A DNA stretch of 49,283 nt from an uncultured Oscillospiraceae bacterium (GCA_904420435.1 CAJFVK010000002.1:1-49283), one strand, 5' to 3'; positions 34,041 through 42,589 are shown, numbered from the stretch's first letter. Numbers and translations are program-made. The notes: generated by a model not told the origin, from the letters alone.

Positions 34041-35258
34041 TTACTCAGCCACAGTCCAGGCGCCATCCGCGATGGTGACCTTGGTGAAGACCTTCTGGGC
34101 GTCACCGATCTCATCGAAGGTGGTCTGGCCGCTCATGCCGGGATAATCGGTCTCGAACATGGCCTCCATGATGGCCTCGCGGTCCAGGGAGCCGGCGCGC
34201 TCAATGGCCTCCAGCAGGATGCCCACGGAGTCATAGGCCTGGGTGGTCAGAGCGGAGGGAGCGGCGCCGTAAGCCTCGGTGTAGGCAGCCACGTACTCCT
34301 GCACGGCGGGATCGGGGTTGCCGGCGAAGAAGGACACGGGGGCGTAGACATCAATGTCGGGCGCCTGCGCGGCGTACTCCAGCAGCTGGTCGGTGTAGGC
34401 GTTGGAGCAGCCCACAACGGGAACGATGTAGTTGCTGTTCTGCATGGCCACGATGAAAGGACCGACGGTGCCGTACATACCGGCGATCATGATCACGTCG
34501 GCGCCGGCAGCCTGGAAGTTGGCGATCTCGGTGGCGAAGTCAACGGCGGTTTCGGAAACCTCCTGGCGCAGAACCATCTCGGCGTCAAGGGAGGCGATGT
34601 TCTCCTCCATGGCGTTGCCGGCGGACTGGCCCCACTCGGTGTCGATGGACAGGACGCCGATCTTGGTGCCGCCCAGGTCGTTGATGGCGATCTCGGCGCC
34701 GGTCAGGGTTTCAACGTTGATAACGGTGTTGTTGCGGAAGATGTAGTCGCCGATGCTGGAGTAGTCAGCATGGGAAGAGGTGGGGCTGATATTCACATAG
34801 TGGGCCTCCTGATAGATGGGAGCGGCGACCATGCAGATACCAGAAGCAAAGTGGCCGATGACGCCGTAGATGTCGGGATCGGACACGATGTTGTAGGCGA
34901 TGGTGGTGGCCTCATCGGACTCGGACTTGTCGTCGTACTCGACGATCTCGACCTGATAGGTCTTGTCACCCACGGTGACGCCGCCATCGGCGTTCCACTG
35001 ATCAGCCATCAGGTGAGCGGCGTTGGCAAAGCCGATGCCGTACTCAGCGTTGTCGCCGGTCATGGGGCCGGCCACGGCGACCTTGATGGTGCCGTCAAAG
35101 GAACCGGAATCACCGGAGTCGCCGGTATCGCCGGTGTTGCCGGAGTTACCGGCGTTGCCGCCATTGCCGCCATTGCCGCCGTTGTTGCCGCTGCCGCAGG
35201 CAACCAGGCTCAGCATCATAGCCATAGCCAACAGAATGGTAATAACTTTTTTCATCAT
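34041..35258 (-). CDS. LIV-type ABC transporter substrate-binding lipoprotein, copy 2
   Basis: A 405-residue LivK-class binding protein. The signal peptide MMKKVITILLAMAMMLSLVA is followed by the lipobox Cys and a long Gly/Asn/Asp/Ser tether built from GGN, GNT and GDS triplets (about residues 22-55). The binding domain then starts with TIKVAVAGPMTGDNAEYGIG. The start is the first of two ATGs at 35258, reached from a ribosome site 30 bases away across a hairpin (see separate entry). Ligand unknown; DhaK downstream hints at a small carbonyl compound, and the desulfidase upstream hints at a cysteine-related one. Confidence 0.9.
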   Translation of the reverse strand: MMKKVITILLAMAMMLSLVACGSGNNGGNGGNGGNAGNSGNTGDTGDSGDSGSFDGTIKVAVAGPMTGDNAEYGIGFANAAHLMADQWNADGGVTVGDKTYQVEIVEYDDKSESDEATTIAYNIVSDPDIYGVIGHFASGICMVAAPIYQEAHYVNISPTSSHADYSSIGDYIFRNNTVINVETLTGAEIAINDLGGTKIGVLSIDTEWGQSAGNAMEENIASLDAEMVLRQEVSETAVDFATEIANFQAAGADVIMIAGMYGTVGPFIVAMQNSNYIVPVVGCSNAYTDQLLEYAAQAPDIDVYAPVSFFAGNPDPAVQEYVAAYTEAYGAAPSALTTQAYDSVGILLEAIERAGSLDREAIMEAMFETDYPGMSGQTTFDEIGDAQKVFTKVTIADGAWTVAE

Positions 35259-35295
35259 TCGAGGGATGCCCGAAAAGGGGCATCCATCCTCCTTT
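35259..35295 (-). promoter_or_regulatory. Split ribosome-binding site of livK copy 2 with intervening hairpin
   Basis: Minus strand: Shine-Dalgarno AAAGGAGG (complement of 35288-35295), two bases, then a perfect 8-bp hairpin (35264-35285; GGATGCCC, loop CTTTTC, GGGCATCC), five bases, and the ATG at 35258. The linear distance is 29 bases, but with the hairpin looped out it becomes 7. A 10-codon ORF starting at 35287 ends in TGA overlapping the livK ATG (ATGA), an alternative coupling explanation. Confidence 0.6.
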
Positions 35296-35399
35296 CATAG
35301 TTTGTTTGTTCGTTGTTTTTCAGGCTGGGAATATATTTTTTGAAAGGATGCGGGCGAAGGCCCTCCTCCTCCAAAAACAGGGGAAAGAAAGGGACAGGC

Positions 35400-36674
35400 T
35401 CAACGGCCGACCATGATGTTCAGGATCTCCTTGTCGGTGCCGAGCATACCGGCGCTGGCCATGCGGCCCACGCTGGCGATGGTGGCCTCCACATCGGCCT
35501 TGACAATGCCCTCGCCGTCATAGAAGCCGCGGCTCTCCTTGGCCAGCTCGTAACCCAGGAACGCGCTCTCCAGGGCGGAGGCGATCTTGCCGGCGCAGCT
35601 GGACTTGGCGCCGTCGCAGACCATGCCGCCCACGTTGGCGATGGAGTTGACAATGGTCTGGGCGATCACCTCGTAGCTGGCGCCCTCCATGTAGGCGATG
35701 CCGGCCACAGCGCCGGTGGCGGCACTGACGGCGCCGCAGAAGGCGGACAGCCGGCCGATATCGGTCTTCTGGTGGATGGCCACCAGGTTGGCCACGCACA
35801 GGGAGCGCAGGAGCTTCTCATGGCTGACACCCAGCTCCTTGGCGTACTCCACCACGGGCAGGGAAACGGTCATGCCCTGGTTGCCGGAGCCGCTGTTGAT
35901 CACAACGGGCATGGCGCAGCCGTTCATCCGGGCGTCGCTGCCGGCGGCGGCTGCGGCCTTGGCCCGGGTCCGGACGGAGTTGCCGCAGTTTTCCAGCAGA
36001 GTCTTGCCCACGGCGGCGCCCCACTTGCCGGTGAGGCCCTCCTGGGAGATGGCGGTGTTGTAGCTGATCTGGCGCTCCAGCAGGTCCCGGACGTCGTCCA
36101 GATTGACCTGGTCGCCGTAGGCCAGGATGTCGGCCACGTTCAGGGCGCGGCGCTCGGTCACATCGTCGCCGGCGGCCACCTCGGCGCGCTGGTGGATCAG
36201 CTGGCCGTTCTTGTAGACGTTGCCCACATTGGTGTGGGTGTCGATGATCTCAACGGAAACGCTGTCCTCGCCGGCGAAAGCGTGGACAATAATATGTAGG
36301 GAGTGGATGGAGTCCAGGGGCTTCACGGTGACGATCTTGTCGGCCAGGCCCTTCTTGATGGCCTCGATATCCGCCTCAGTGACCGTGGTGAGCACCTCAA
36401 GCTCCTTGTCGGCGTCACCGCCGATGGCGCCGGCCAGCACGGCGGTCTCAATGCCCTTCAGGCCATTGGTCTGGGGGACGGTCACGGCCTTTACGTTTTT
36501 AATGATATTACCGGAGCACTCCACTTCATACCTCTCGGCGTCCTTGCCCAGCACTTTCCGGGCATAAGCGGCGCCGTAGGCGATGGCGATGGGTTCGGTA
36601 CAGCCCATGGCCGGCAAAAGCTCCTCGTGGAGGAACTTGGTATACAGGGACATCTTCTTCTCATCAATAGACAC
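35400..36674 (-). CDS. cyuA: L-cysteine desulfidase family protein (CyuA/UPF0597)
   Basis: A 424-residue protein of the cysteine desulfidase / iron-sulfur serine dehydratase alpha-like family. These enzymes split L-cysteine to pyruvate, sulfide and ammonia using a 4Fe-4S cluster. With the GTG start at 36674 (AGGAGG 8 bases upstream) the first cluster Cys is Cys25 in MGCTEP. Further conserved parts are NSGSGNQGM, SAFCGAVSAATGAVAG and GMVCDGAKSSCAGK, which carry the remaining likely ligands. It lies 141 bases ahead of livK copy 2 with no terminator between, so it may head that operon. Together with the ATC-hydrolase-family gene it hints at sulfur amino-acid breakdown. Confidence 0.88.
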   Translation of the reverse strand: MSIDEKKMSLYTKFLHEELLPAMGCTEPIAIAYGAAYARKVLGKDAERYEVECSGNIIKNVKAVTVPQTNGLKGIETAVLAGAIGGDADKELEVLTTVTEADIEAIKKGLADKIVTVKPLDSIHSLHIIVHAFAGEDSVSVEIIDTHTNVGNVYKNGQLIHQRAEVAAGDDVTERRALNVADILAYGDQVNLDDVRDLLERQISYNTAISQEGLTGKWGAAVGKTLLENCGNSVRTRAKAAAAAGSDARMNGCAMPVVINSGSGNQGMTVSLPVVEYAKELGVSHEKLLRSLCVANLVAIHQKTDIGRLSAFCGAVSAATGAVAGIAYMEGASYEVIAQTIVNSIANVGGMVCDGAKSSCAGKIASALESAFLGYELAKESRGFYDGEGIVKADVEATIASVGRMASAGMLGTDKEILNIMVGR

Positions 36675-36760
36675 GCGGAAAACCTCCTCAAACTCGATAT
36701 GTGCTGGAACCCGCCAACCCACGGCAGGGCGTGAATTGACGCAGCCATCAATCTGACCAT

Positions 36761-36789
36761 ACTTTATCCGTAAAATTCCTGCATTTCAA
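36761..36789 (-). promoter_or_regulatory. Candidate promoter of cyuA
   Basis: Minus strand TTGAAA (complement of 36784-36789), 17-base spacer, TAAAGT (complement of 36761-36766). It lies about 87 bases before the GTG start. Confidence 0.55.
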
Positions 36790-36900
36790 GCACAATATTT
36801 TGGAAATTTGCAATTTCATGACAATGACTAAAATCTGCTTTCTCATTTTGACACCCTGGGCAAGAACGGGCCGAGGGGGAGGCCGAGCAAAATCGGTTTG

Positions 36901-36913
36901 TGTCAAATTGACA
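36901..36913. promoter_or_regulatory. Palindrome upstream of cyuA (possible operator)
   Basis: TGTCAAATTGACA is a perfect 6+1+6 palindrome. A further TTGACA copy lies at 36848-36853. Its position about 115 bases upstream of the candidate cyuA promoter would suit an activator. The regulator is unknown. Confidence 0.35.
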
Positions 36914-36960
36914 TCAGCGGTGAAACAGCGTGCCGGAGTGCCGCCCCGGACGGGCGAAAA

Positions 36961-37005
36961 GTAAAAAAGACAAAGGCGGTCCCCTCAGGGATGGGAACGC
37001 CTTTG
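36961..37005 (-). terminator. Terminator of the gtr operon
   Basis: CAAAGGCG (36971-36978) pairs with CGCCTTTG (36998-37005), with an inner TCCC/GGGA helix. On the minus strand it is followed by TCTTTTTTAC. It is about 120 bases past the stop of the large membrane protein; the DNA between shows nothing. Confidence 0.7.
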
Positions 37006-37125
37006 CCCTCACTAAAACAAACTAGTGTAATGAATGCCGGTTGTCAAGCGGTTTTCTGCTCCTGCCGCCTGAGAGCGTCCCGCTTCCATCCGGCCTGAGG
37101 ACAGAAGCCCCTGGATGCCGCCCGG

Positions 37126-39300
37126 TCAGAGGACCGGGAGGAAGGGGTCGCCGCGGCTGCCGCTGCCGCTCCACTGGCCGGCGGAGATGGTCAGGCAGGG
37201 GCGGACCTGGAGGGGCTCCGCCGCCTCGGCGAAGAGCAGGAGCCCGTCGGGCCGGGCAGTCCGCACCATGGCGCCGTTGTTGTAGTAGGGGTCCTCCAGC
37301 CAGCAGGGGCCGCCGGCGGCCAGGGGAAGGTTCGCGGCGGAGAGGGCCGCGGCGTCCTCCAGATCCGGCAGGCACACCAGATCCTCCGCCGTCAGGGAAT
37401 AGGCCTCCGGGCAGTCCCGGGCGGCCAGGGCGGGAAGGTGGGAGCAGTGGAGTTCCTGGACGCCGGCCTGGGCCAGGGCGTGGCAGGGGGCCGACAGGCG
37501 CACCTGGCGCTCCTGGGGCTGGAGCACGGCCAGCTCCTCCGGGGAGAAGGCCTCCAGGAAGGGGCTGTTGAGCCAGGCGCGCAGGGAGCTCTCCGTCCAG
37601 AGGTTGGCGTTCTCCCCGTCATAGGGGAGCTCCCCTACGCTCCGGGCGGCCACCAGCCGGAGGGACCCTTCCGCCGCCGGGTCCTCCAGGACCAGCCACA
37701 GCAGCTCCTCCCCCTCCCAGGTACCAAGGGACACGTAGGCCCCCTGCTCCGGGGCTTCGTGGGACCGGAGGGGCGCCAGCAGCCCGCGGGCGGCGGAAAC
37801 CGCCGGCGGCAGCGCCAAAAGGACGCCCACCGCCGTTGCCGCCAGAAATTCCGGTACCGGTCGCCGCCAGGCGGCGCGCTGGACGGCGGTCGCCAGCAGA
37901 AAGAGAAGCAGCAGGTCCATGATCTCTGCAAAGGCGAACATGTGCTTGGCCAGGTCCGCCTCCCCGTTGGAGATGATGGGCACGGCGAAGGTATAGCCCA
38001 GCGCCCCCAGGAGCAGCAGGCAGAGGAGCGCCGCCTCCGGCCGGGACCCCCTCCTTCGCAGGAGGAGAAAGAGGGCGGCGGCCGCCGCCAGGGCCGGGGC
38101 CCAGAGGGTGTCCAGGGGCAGCCGCTGCCGCAGGGCGCTCCACAGGGAGAACCGGCCCGAGAGGGTCATCCGGGGAGAGCTCTCCCCGTAGTTGGAGAGG
38201 TAGAAGGGACGGACCATGCCGCAGTTTTTCGCCGTGATCTCCAGCTGCTCCCACAGCCGCCCGGGGTGGGTCAAATAGAAGCGGACCAGGTCCAGCTTGC
38301 CCACCTCCATCACCGCCTCCCGGTAGCCGTTCTGGTCCAGGTACTCTGCCACGCCGGCGGAGAAGTAGTTGGTGTCCCGCATGACCGCCATCTCCTCCGG
38401 AAGGCCCAGGTCCGCCAGGTAGGCCGCGGCGGTGGCCTCGTCGGTGTCGCGCACCACGCCGAAGAAGATGGTGTTGTAGGTGTTGGTCATATTCATCCAG
38501 CCCGGAACAGCCAGGAACACCGCCAGCAGCACCCCGGCGCCTCCGGCGCAGGCCAGGGCGCCGGACAGCCGCCGGCCCCGGAGAAAGAGGATCCCCTCCA
38601 GCACCAGCAGGATCAGCAGGGCCAGGGGAATATTGAAGAACTTGCTCCAGCCGTAGAGCACCGCCGCGCCGACGCAGGCCAGGGCGGCACCGGCGGTGGG
38701 GGGATGGGACAGCACGTGGAGGAGCATGGCGGCGCAGAGGAGGAGGGCGATGTGCTGGAGCCCCTCCCCGTAGAGGGAGTTGAAGTAGGCGGTGTAGCCC
38801 ACATCGCACTCCACCAGCAAAAAGACCAGCTTCACCGCCAGGTCCCGCCGCCAGGAGGCCAGGCGGAACCGGGAGAAGAGAAAGCCCAGGGCGGCGGCGT
38901 ACAGGGCCGTATAAAGAAGGCCCAGGATTTCCAGATGGTAGAGGCTCATCTCCTGGCCGGTGAGCTTGTTCCACACAAGGCTCCCCACCACCGACAGCCG
39001 CACCGGCAGCAGCTGGATGGAGGGGTAGTCCGCCACTCCCTCCGGGGAGAAGAGGATCCGGGAGAGGTTGCCCAGGGCGGAGTCCTCCTCCAGGCGGATG
39101 CGGAAGGTGTCCACATAGCGGAAGGACCGGTCCTCCACCGCCTGCTCCAGGGAGGAGGCGGTCATCACCCGGTAGAAGTCCCCGTTGTCGGAGAGGCCGA
39201 TGCCGTCCCCGGCAAAGAGGGTGGCCGCCGTGATGGCAAAGGCCGCCAGGGCCAGAAGAAGGCTGCCCCACCGGCGCCAGAGGGGTTCCCGCCGGCTCAT
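37126..39300 (-). CDS. Large membrane glycosyltransferase-like protein (GT-C/WsfD-type) with C-terminal DUF6273-like domain
   Basis: A 724-residue protein. One N-terminal helix is followed by an outside loop with GIGLSDNGDFYRVMTA, the acidic loop typical of GT-C-type enzymes. About ten more helices follow up to residue 530. The last 200 residues are soluble; NLWTESSLRAWLNSPFLEAF and a later CWLEDPYYNNGAMVRTARPD ending in VRPCLTIS resemble DUF6273. The ATG overlaps the GtrB stop (ATGA), giving tight coupling. The likely role is transfer of a sugar from the polyprenyl-phosphate-sugar made by GtrB onto a surface polymer, the third step of a GtrA-GtrB-transferase set. Function of the C-terminal domain is unknown. 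Confidence 0.7.
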   Translation of the reverse strand: MSRREPLWRRWGSLLLALAAFAITAATLFAGDGIGLSDNGDFYRVMTASSLEQAVEDRSFRYVDTFRIRLEEDSALGNLSRILFSPEGVADYPSIQLLPVRLSVVGSLVWNKLTGQEMSLYHLEILGLLYTALYAAALGFLFSRFRLASWRRDLAVKLVFLLVECDVGYTAYFNSLYGEGLQHIALLLCAAMLLHVLSHPPTAGAALACVGAAVLYGWSKFFNIPLALLILLVLEGILFLRGRRLSGALACAGGAGVLLAVFLAVPGWMNMTNTYNTIFFGVVRDTDEATAAAYLADLGLPEEMAVMRDTNYFSAGVAEYLDQNGYREAVMEVGKLDLVRFYLTHPGRLWEQLEITAKNCGMVRPFYLSNYGESSPRMTLSGRFSLWSALRQRLPLDTLWAPALAAAAALFLLLRRRGSRPEAALLCLLLLGALGYTFAVPIISNGEADLAKHMFAFAEIMDLLLLFLLATAVQRAAWRRPVPEFLAATAVGVLLALPPAVSAARGLLAPLRSHEAPEQGAYVSLGTWEGEELLWLVLEDPAAEGSLRLVAARSVGELPYDGENANLWTESSLRAWLNSPFLEAFSPEELAVLQPQERQVRLSAPCHALAQAGVQELHCSHLPALAARDCPEAYSLTAEDLVCLPDLEDAAALSAANLPLAAGGPCWLEDPYYNNGAMVRTARPDGLLLFAEAAEPLQVRPCLTISAGQWSGSGSRGDPFLPVL

Positions 39301-40253
39301 TGGGGATGCTCCTCTCCCGCTTTGGCGCTGTCCTCCTTCAGAAGGTAGATGGGCCGGCGTTTGACCTCCAGATAGGTCTTGGACAGGTACTGGCCCAGAA
39401 TCCCCACGCACAGCAGCTGGATGCCGCCGATGAAGGTGATGATGCAGGCCAGGGACGGCCAGCCGCTGACCGGGTCGCCGTAGAGCAGGGTGCGGACCAC
39501 AATGAAGCCCACGGCCACCAGGGCGATCAGGCACAGGAGGATGCCCAGCAGGGAGGCCGCCGCCAGGGGGGCCACGGAGAAGGCCACGATGCCGTCAAAG
39601 GAGTAGAGCAGCAGCTTCCAGAAGGACCACTTGGTGGTCCCCGCCACCCGCTCCTGGTTTTCAAATTCCAGCCACTTGGTCCGGAAGCCCACCCAGCCGT
39701 AGAGCCCCTTGGAGAAGCGGTTGACCTCGCACAGCTGGAGCAGGGCGTCCAGATACTGCCGGGTCATCAGCCGGAAGTCCCGGGCCCCGTCCACGATCTC
39801 CGTCTTGGAGATGTGGCGCATGAGGGCGTAGAACCGCCGGGCGAAGAAGGAGCGGATGGCCGGCTCCCCCTTCCGGGTCACCCGGCGGGTGGCCACCGAG
39901 TCGTAGCCCTCCTCCCGGATCAGCCGCAGCATCTCCGGCAGGAGGGACGGGGGGTCCTGAAGATCCGCATCCATGACGGCGGCATAGTCCCCGGTGCAGT
40001 GGGTGAACCCGGCGTACATGGCCGCCTCCTTGCCGAAGTTCCGGGAGAAGGAGAGGTAGCGCACCCGCCCGTCCTCCCGGGCCAGCCGCCGCAGGAGGGG
40101 GAGGGTGCCGTCGGAGGAGCCGTCGTCCACAAAGAACAGCTCGAAGGTCAGCTGGGGCATCTCCCCGGCCACCCGGCAGATCTCCCGATAGAAGTGGGGC
40201 AGGGCCTCCTCCTCATTGAAGCAGGGGACAATCACAGACAGGGTTTCACTCAT
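39297..40253 (-). CDS. GtrB-like polyprenyl-phosphate glycosyltransferase
   Basis: A 318-residue DPM1/GtrB-type GT2 enzyme. The catalytic part begins LSVIVPCFNEEEALPHFYRE, with VDDGSSDGT, FGKEAAMYAGF and the DxD motif VMDADLQDPPSL. Two C-terminal membrane helices (about 232-255 and 268-290) are diagnostic of the group. It loads a sugar from UDP or GDP onto undecaprenyl phosphate at the inner leaflet. It overlaps gtrA by 8 bases and the next gene by 4. Confidence 0.92.
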   Translation of the reverse strand: MSETLSVIVPCFNEEEALPHFYREICRVAGEMPQLTFELFFVDDGSSDGTLPLLRRLAREDGRVRYLSFSRNFGKEAAMYAGFTHCTGDYAAVMDADLQDPPSLLPEMLRLIREEGYDSVATRRVTRKGEPAIRSFFARRFYALMRHISKTEIVDGARDFRLMTRQYLDALLQLCEVNRFSKGLYGWVGFRTKWLEFENQERVAGTTKWSFWKLLLYSFDGIVAFSVAPLAAASLLGILLCLIALVAVGFIVVRTLLYGDPVSGWPSLACIITFIGGIQLLCVGILGQYLSKTYLEVKRRPIYLLKEDSAKAGEEHPQ

Positions 40254-40731
40254 GCTTCTCCCTCCTTTGGAACACCAGAAACTTGCTGAGAATGTAGTTG
40301 AGGACGATCACCACCGCCTGCATGACCGCCTTGGCGGCCAGCTCGCCCACCGAAAGCAGGTCCACCAGCAGGAAGAGCCCCGCCTCCTCCACCGCCAGGG
40401 TCCCCAGGCGGGACAGGGCGAACAGCAGCAGCTGCCTGGGCCATCCGGTCCCTCCGCCGGAGAAGACGAAGGAGCGGTTGGTGCAGAAGGCGAAGAGGAC
40501 GGAAACCACCCAGGACGCTACATTGGCCGCCAGGTAGTGCATGCCCAGAGGGCCGTGGAGCAGGGCGTAGCTCCCGATGCTGACGGCGGTGGTGAGAACG
40601 CCGAAGACCAGGTAGAGGATCAGCTCCCGGGCGGCGGGGGAGAGCCGGGGGAGCAGAAACCGGCAGAACAGCCCCAGGGCGGCCAGACACAAAAGGCCGG
40701 CCAGCAGCACAGGCGGCGCATAGGGCGGCAT
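40246..40731 (-). CDS. GtrA family membrane protein
   Basis: A 161-residue four-helix membrane protein of the GtrA family, thought to help flip polyprenyl-phosphate-sugars to the outer leaflet. Family marks are LILYLVFGVLTTAVSIGSYA, SWVVSVLFAFCTNRSFVF and VLNYILSKFLVF. The start at 40731 follows AAGGAGGAG; an in-frame ATG at 40758 would place that site inside the coding region. It is first in the gtrA-gtrB-transferase operon. Confidence 0.9.
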   Translation of the reverse strand: MPPYAPPVLLAGLLCLAALGLFCRFLLPRLSPAARELILYLVFGVLTTAVSIGSYALLHGPLGMHYLAANVASWVVSVLFAFCTNRSFVFSGGGTGWPRQLLLFALSRLGTLAVEEAGLFLLVDLLSVGELAAKAVMQAVVIVLNYILSKFLVFQRREKHE

Positions 40732-40823
40732 AGAGCTCCTCCTTCCCGCAGACGACATGGTTTAGGAAAAGTTTAGCATATTTTTGGGCTGATGTATAGA
40801 GAAAACCCGGCAGATTCCAAAGG

Positions 40824-40860
40824 AAAAATGCAAAGCCGCCCTGGACAGAGCGGCATTTTT
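40824..40860. terminator. Terminator-like hairpin between gtrA and the TetR gene
   Basis: AAAAATGC (40824-40831) pairs with GCATTTTT (40853-40860), or alternatively GCCGC pairs with GCGGC inside. It ends in T5 on both strands. It lies in the putative leaders of both divergent genes, so it could be an attenuator or an insulator. Confidence 0.5.
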
Positions 40861-40903
40861 GTGGTAGCATCTTCCTATCCCGAAGAGAAGAAGAGGTGGG
40901 GCG

Positions 40904-41464
40904 ATGCCGGTGAACATGAAGGCCGTGATCGCGGAAACATTTCTGCGCATGGCCGGCGAGAGAAGTGTGGACAAGATTTCGGTGAAGGACCTGGTGGAGG
41001 AGTGCCACATTTCCCGGCAGACCTTCTACTACCATTTCCAGGACCTGATGGAAGTGATCGAGTGGGCTGTCAGTCAGGCGGCCCGCCGGACCCTGGAGGA
41101 GGGACGGCAGGCGGGCAGCGCCCAGGAGGCGCTGCGGATCTTCGTGACCTCCGCCATGGAGCACAGCGGCCTGCTGCAGCGGCTGCTGAACTCACAGCGG
41201 CGGGAGCAGGTGGAGCGGCTGATGGTGGAAACGGTCCGCTCCTGCCTGGAGGAGCTGAGCCGGGACAGGCCGCCCATGGAGTCCATCAGCGCGGGGGACC
41301 GGGAAACGGCGCTGGACTTTTATGCCTTCGGCATTGTGGGCCTGCTGCTGAAAAACACCGGCAAAAAGGGCCTGGACGTGGACCTCCTGGCCAGCCAGAT
41401 GCACCGCCTGCTCTCCGGGCGGATGCTCCGCCTGCGGGGGCAGGAGGACGGGGAGAACCCCTGA
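40904..41464 (+). CDS. TetR/AcrR family transcriptional regulator
   Basis: A 186-residue regulator. The N-terminal helix-turn-helix covers about 8-55, with ISVKDLVEECHISRQTFYYHFQD, including the FYYHF recognition-helix signature of TetR proteins. The C-terminal all-helical ligand domain resembles the DhaS-like TetR_C type (LLQRLLNSQRREQVERLM, ALDFYAFGIVGLLL). No exporter or enzyme gene is adjacent in the same direction; the divergent gtr operon is the nearest candidate target. The ribosome site is GAGGTGGGG. Confidence 0.88.
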   Translation: MPVNMKAVIAETFLRMAGERSVDKISVKDLVEECHISRQTFYYHFQDLMEVIEWAVSQAARRTLEEGRQAGSAQEALRIFVTSAMEHSGLLQRLLNSQRREQVERLMVETVRSCLEELSRDRPPMESISAGDRETALDFYAFGIVGLLLKNTGKKGLDVDLLASQMHRLLSGRMLRLRGQEDGENP

Positions 41465-41470
41465 GGGAGA

Positions 41471-41521
41471 GAATACAAAAACAGCCCGGCATGTCAAGTA
41501 CATGGACATGCCGGGCTGTTT
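41471..41521. terminator. Bidirectional terminator between the TetR and PfkB genes
   Basis: A perfect 17-bp stem: 41479-41495 (AAACAGCCCGGCATGTC) with 41505-41521. The minus-strand side continues into T5 (TTTTTGTATTC), serving the PfkB gene; the plus strand ends in GTTTG. Confidence 0.8.
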
Positions 41522-41564
41522 GCGCCGTCAGCGCCGGGGGAAGGCCCTCGGCGGACAGGGGCCT

Positions 41565-42560
41565 TTACTGCTGCCGGGGTACCCGGCGGGCGGCGGGGAG
41601 GGGACAGGCCTCCAGGGAGCGGAGAACCTCCTCCCTGGGGCGGATGGAGGGAATGCCGCCCCGGTGCTGGGTGGAGAGGCTGGCCGCCGTGGAGGCAAAG
41701 GCCCCCAGGGACGCCAGCTCCTCCTCCCCCAGGTCCTCCGGGGCCCTGCCCAGCTCCAGAAGGCGGCTGACCGCGGTGCCGCCGAAGATGTCCCCGGCCC
41801 CTGTGGTGTCCACGGGCTTTACAGGGGGGCAGGGCACATAGACCCCGGCGCGGCTGTTGGAGAGCCAGCAGCCCAGGGGCCCCAGGGTAACCATGGCCAG
41901 GCGGACGCCCAGGTCCTCCAGCAGCCGGCGGGCCCCCTCCTCCGGGCCGCAGCCCCACAGGAAGTCCACCTCGTTGTCACTGATCTTCACCACATCCGCC
42001 TGGCCGGCACCCCAGAGGATCTGCTCCCGGGCGTCCGCCTCCCGCCGCCACAGGGGTGGGCGCAGATTGGGGTCAAAGGTGATGAGCTTGCCCAGCTCCC
42101 GGGCGCAGGCCACGGCGGAGCGGGTGGCGGACCGGGCCGGCTCGTCGGTGAGGCTGAGGCTCCCGAAGTGGAGGACCCGGGAGGCCCCGATGAGGGAGCG
42201 GTCCACCTCCTCCGGCCGCAGGCAGGTGTCGGCCCCGGGCTTCCGGGCAAAGCTGAAGGACCGGTCCCCCTCCGCTGAGAAGGTCACAAAGGCCAGAGTG
42301 GTGAAGACAGTTTCGTCCGCGGCCACGGCCCGGACGTCAATGCCGGCGGCAGCCAGGGTGTCCGTCAGCAGGCGGCCGAAGGCGTCCCGGCCCACCTTCC
42401 CGATCAGAGCTGTCCGCTTCCCGCAGGCCGCGGCGGCCGCCAGAAAGTTGGCCGGCGCCCCGCCGGGATTGGCCTCCATTACCGGATAGCCCATCTCGTT
42501 TTTCCCTTTTGCCGCAAAGTCGATCAGCAGCTCGCCCACGGCGGTGATATCGTAGTCCAC
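41565..42560 (-). CDS. PfkB family carbohydrate kinase (fructokinase-like)
   Basis: A 331-residue ribokinase-fold sugar kinase. The N-terminal GELLIDFAAKG leads to the first PfkB signature NPGGAPANFLAAAAACGKRT and GKVGRDAFGRLL. The second signature with the catalytic Asp is PVDTTGAGDIFGGTAVSRLL. The closest pattern is fructokinase, but ribokinase-fold specificity is hard to call. GTG start at 42560, with GAGGAG 9 bases upstream. It is transcribed alone. Confidence 0.88.
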   Translation of the reverse strand: MDYDITAVGELLIDFAAKGKNEMGYPVMEANPGGAPANFLAAAAACGKRTALIGKVGRDAFGRLLTDTLAAAGIDVRAVAADETVFTTLAFVTFSAEGDRSFSFARKPGADTCLRPEEVDRSLIGASRVLHFGSLSLTDEPARSATRSAVACARELGKLITFDPNLRPPLWRREADAREQILWGAGQADVVKISDNEVDFLWGCGPEEGARRLLEDLGVRLAMVTLGPLGCWLSNSRAGVYVPCPPVKPVDTTGAGDIFGGTAVSRLLELGRAPEDLGEEELASLGAFASTAASLSTQHRGGIPSIRPREEVLRSLEACPLPAARRVPRQQ

Positions 42561-42589
42561 AGCCCCCGCTCCTCTCCGGAATTTTCCCC

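Noticed and set aside
35281-35283. ATG at 35283 as a start of livK copy 2
   Set aside because: It is in a different frame from the lipoprotein signal peptide.
36961-37005. Possible riboswitch or T-box ahead of cyuA
   Set aside because: The structure is a simple stem with a T-run on the minus strand, far upstream of the cyuA promoter, and fits a terminator of the gtr operon.
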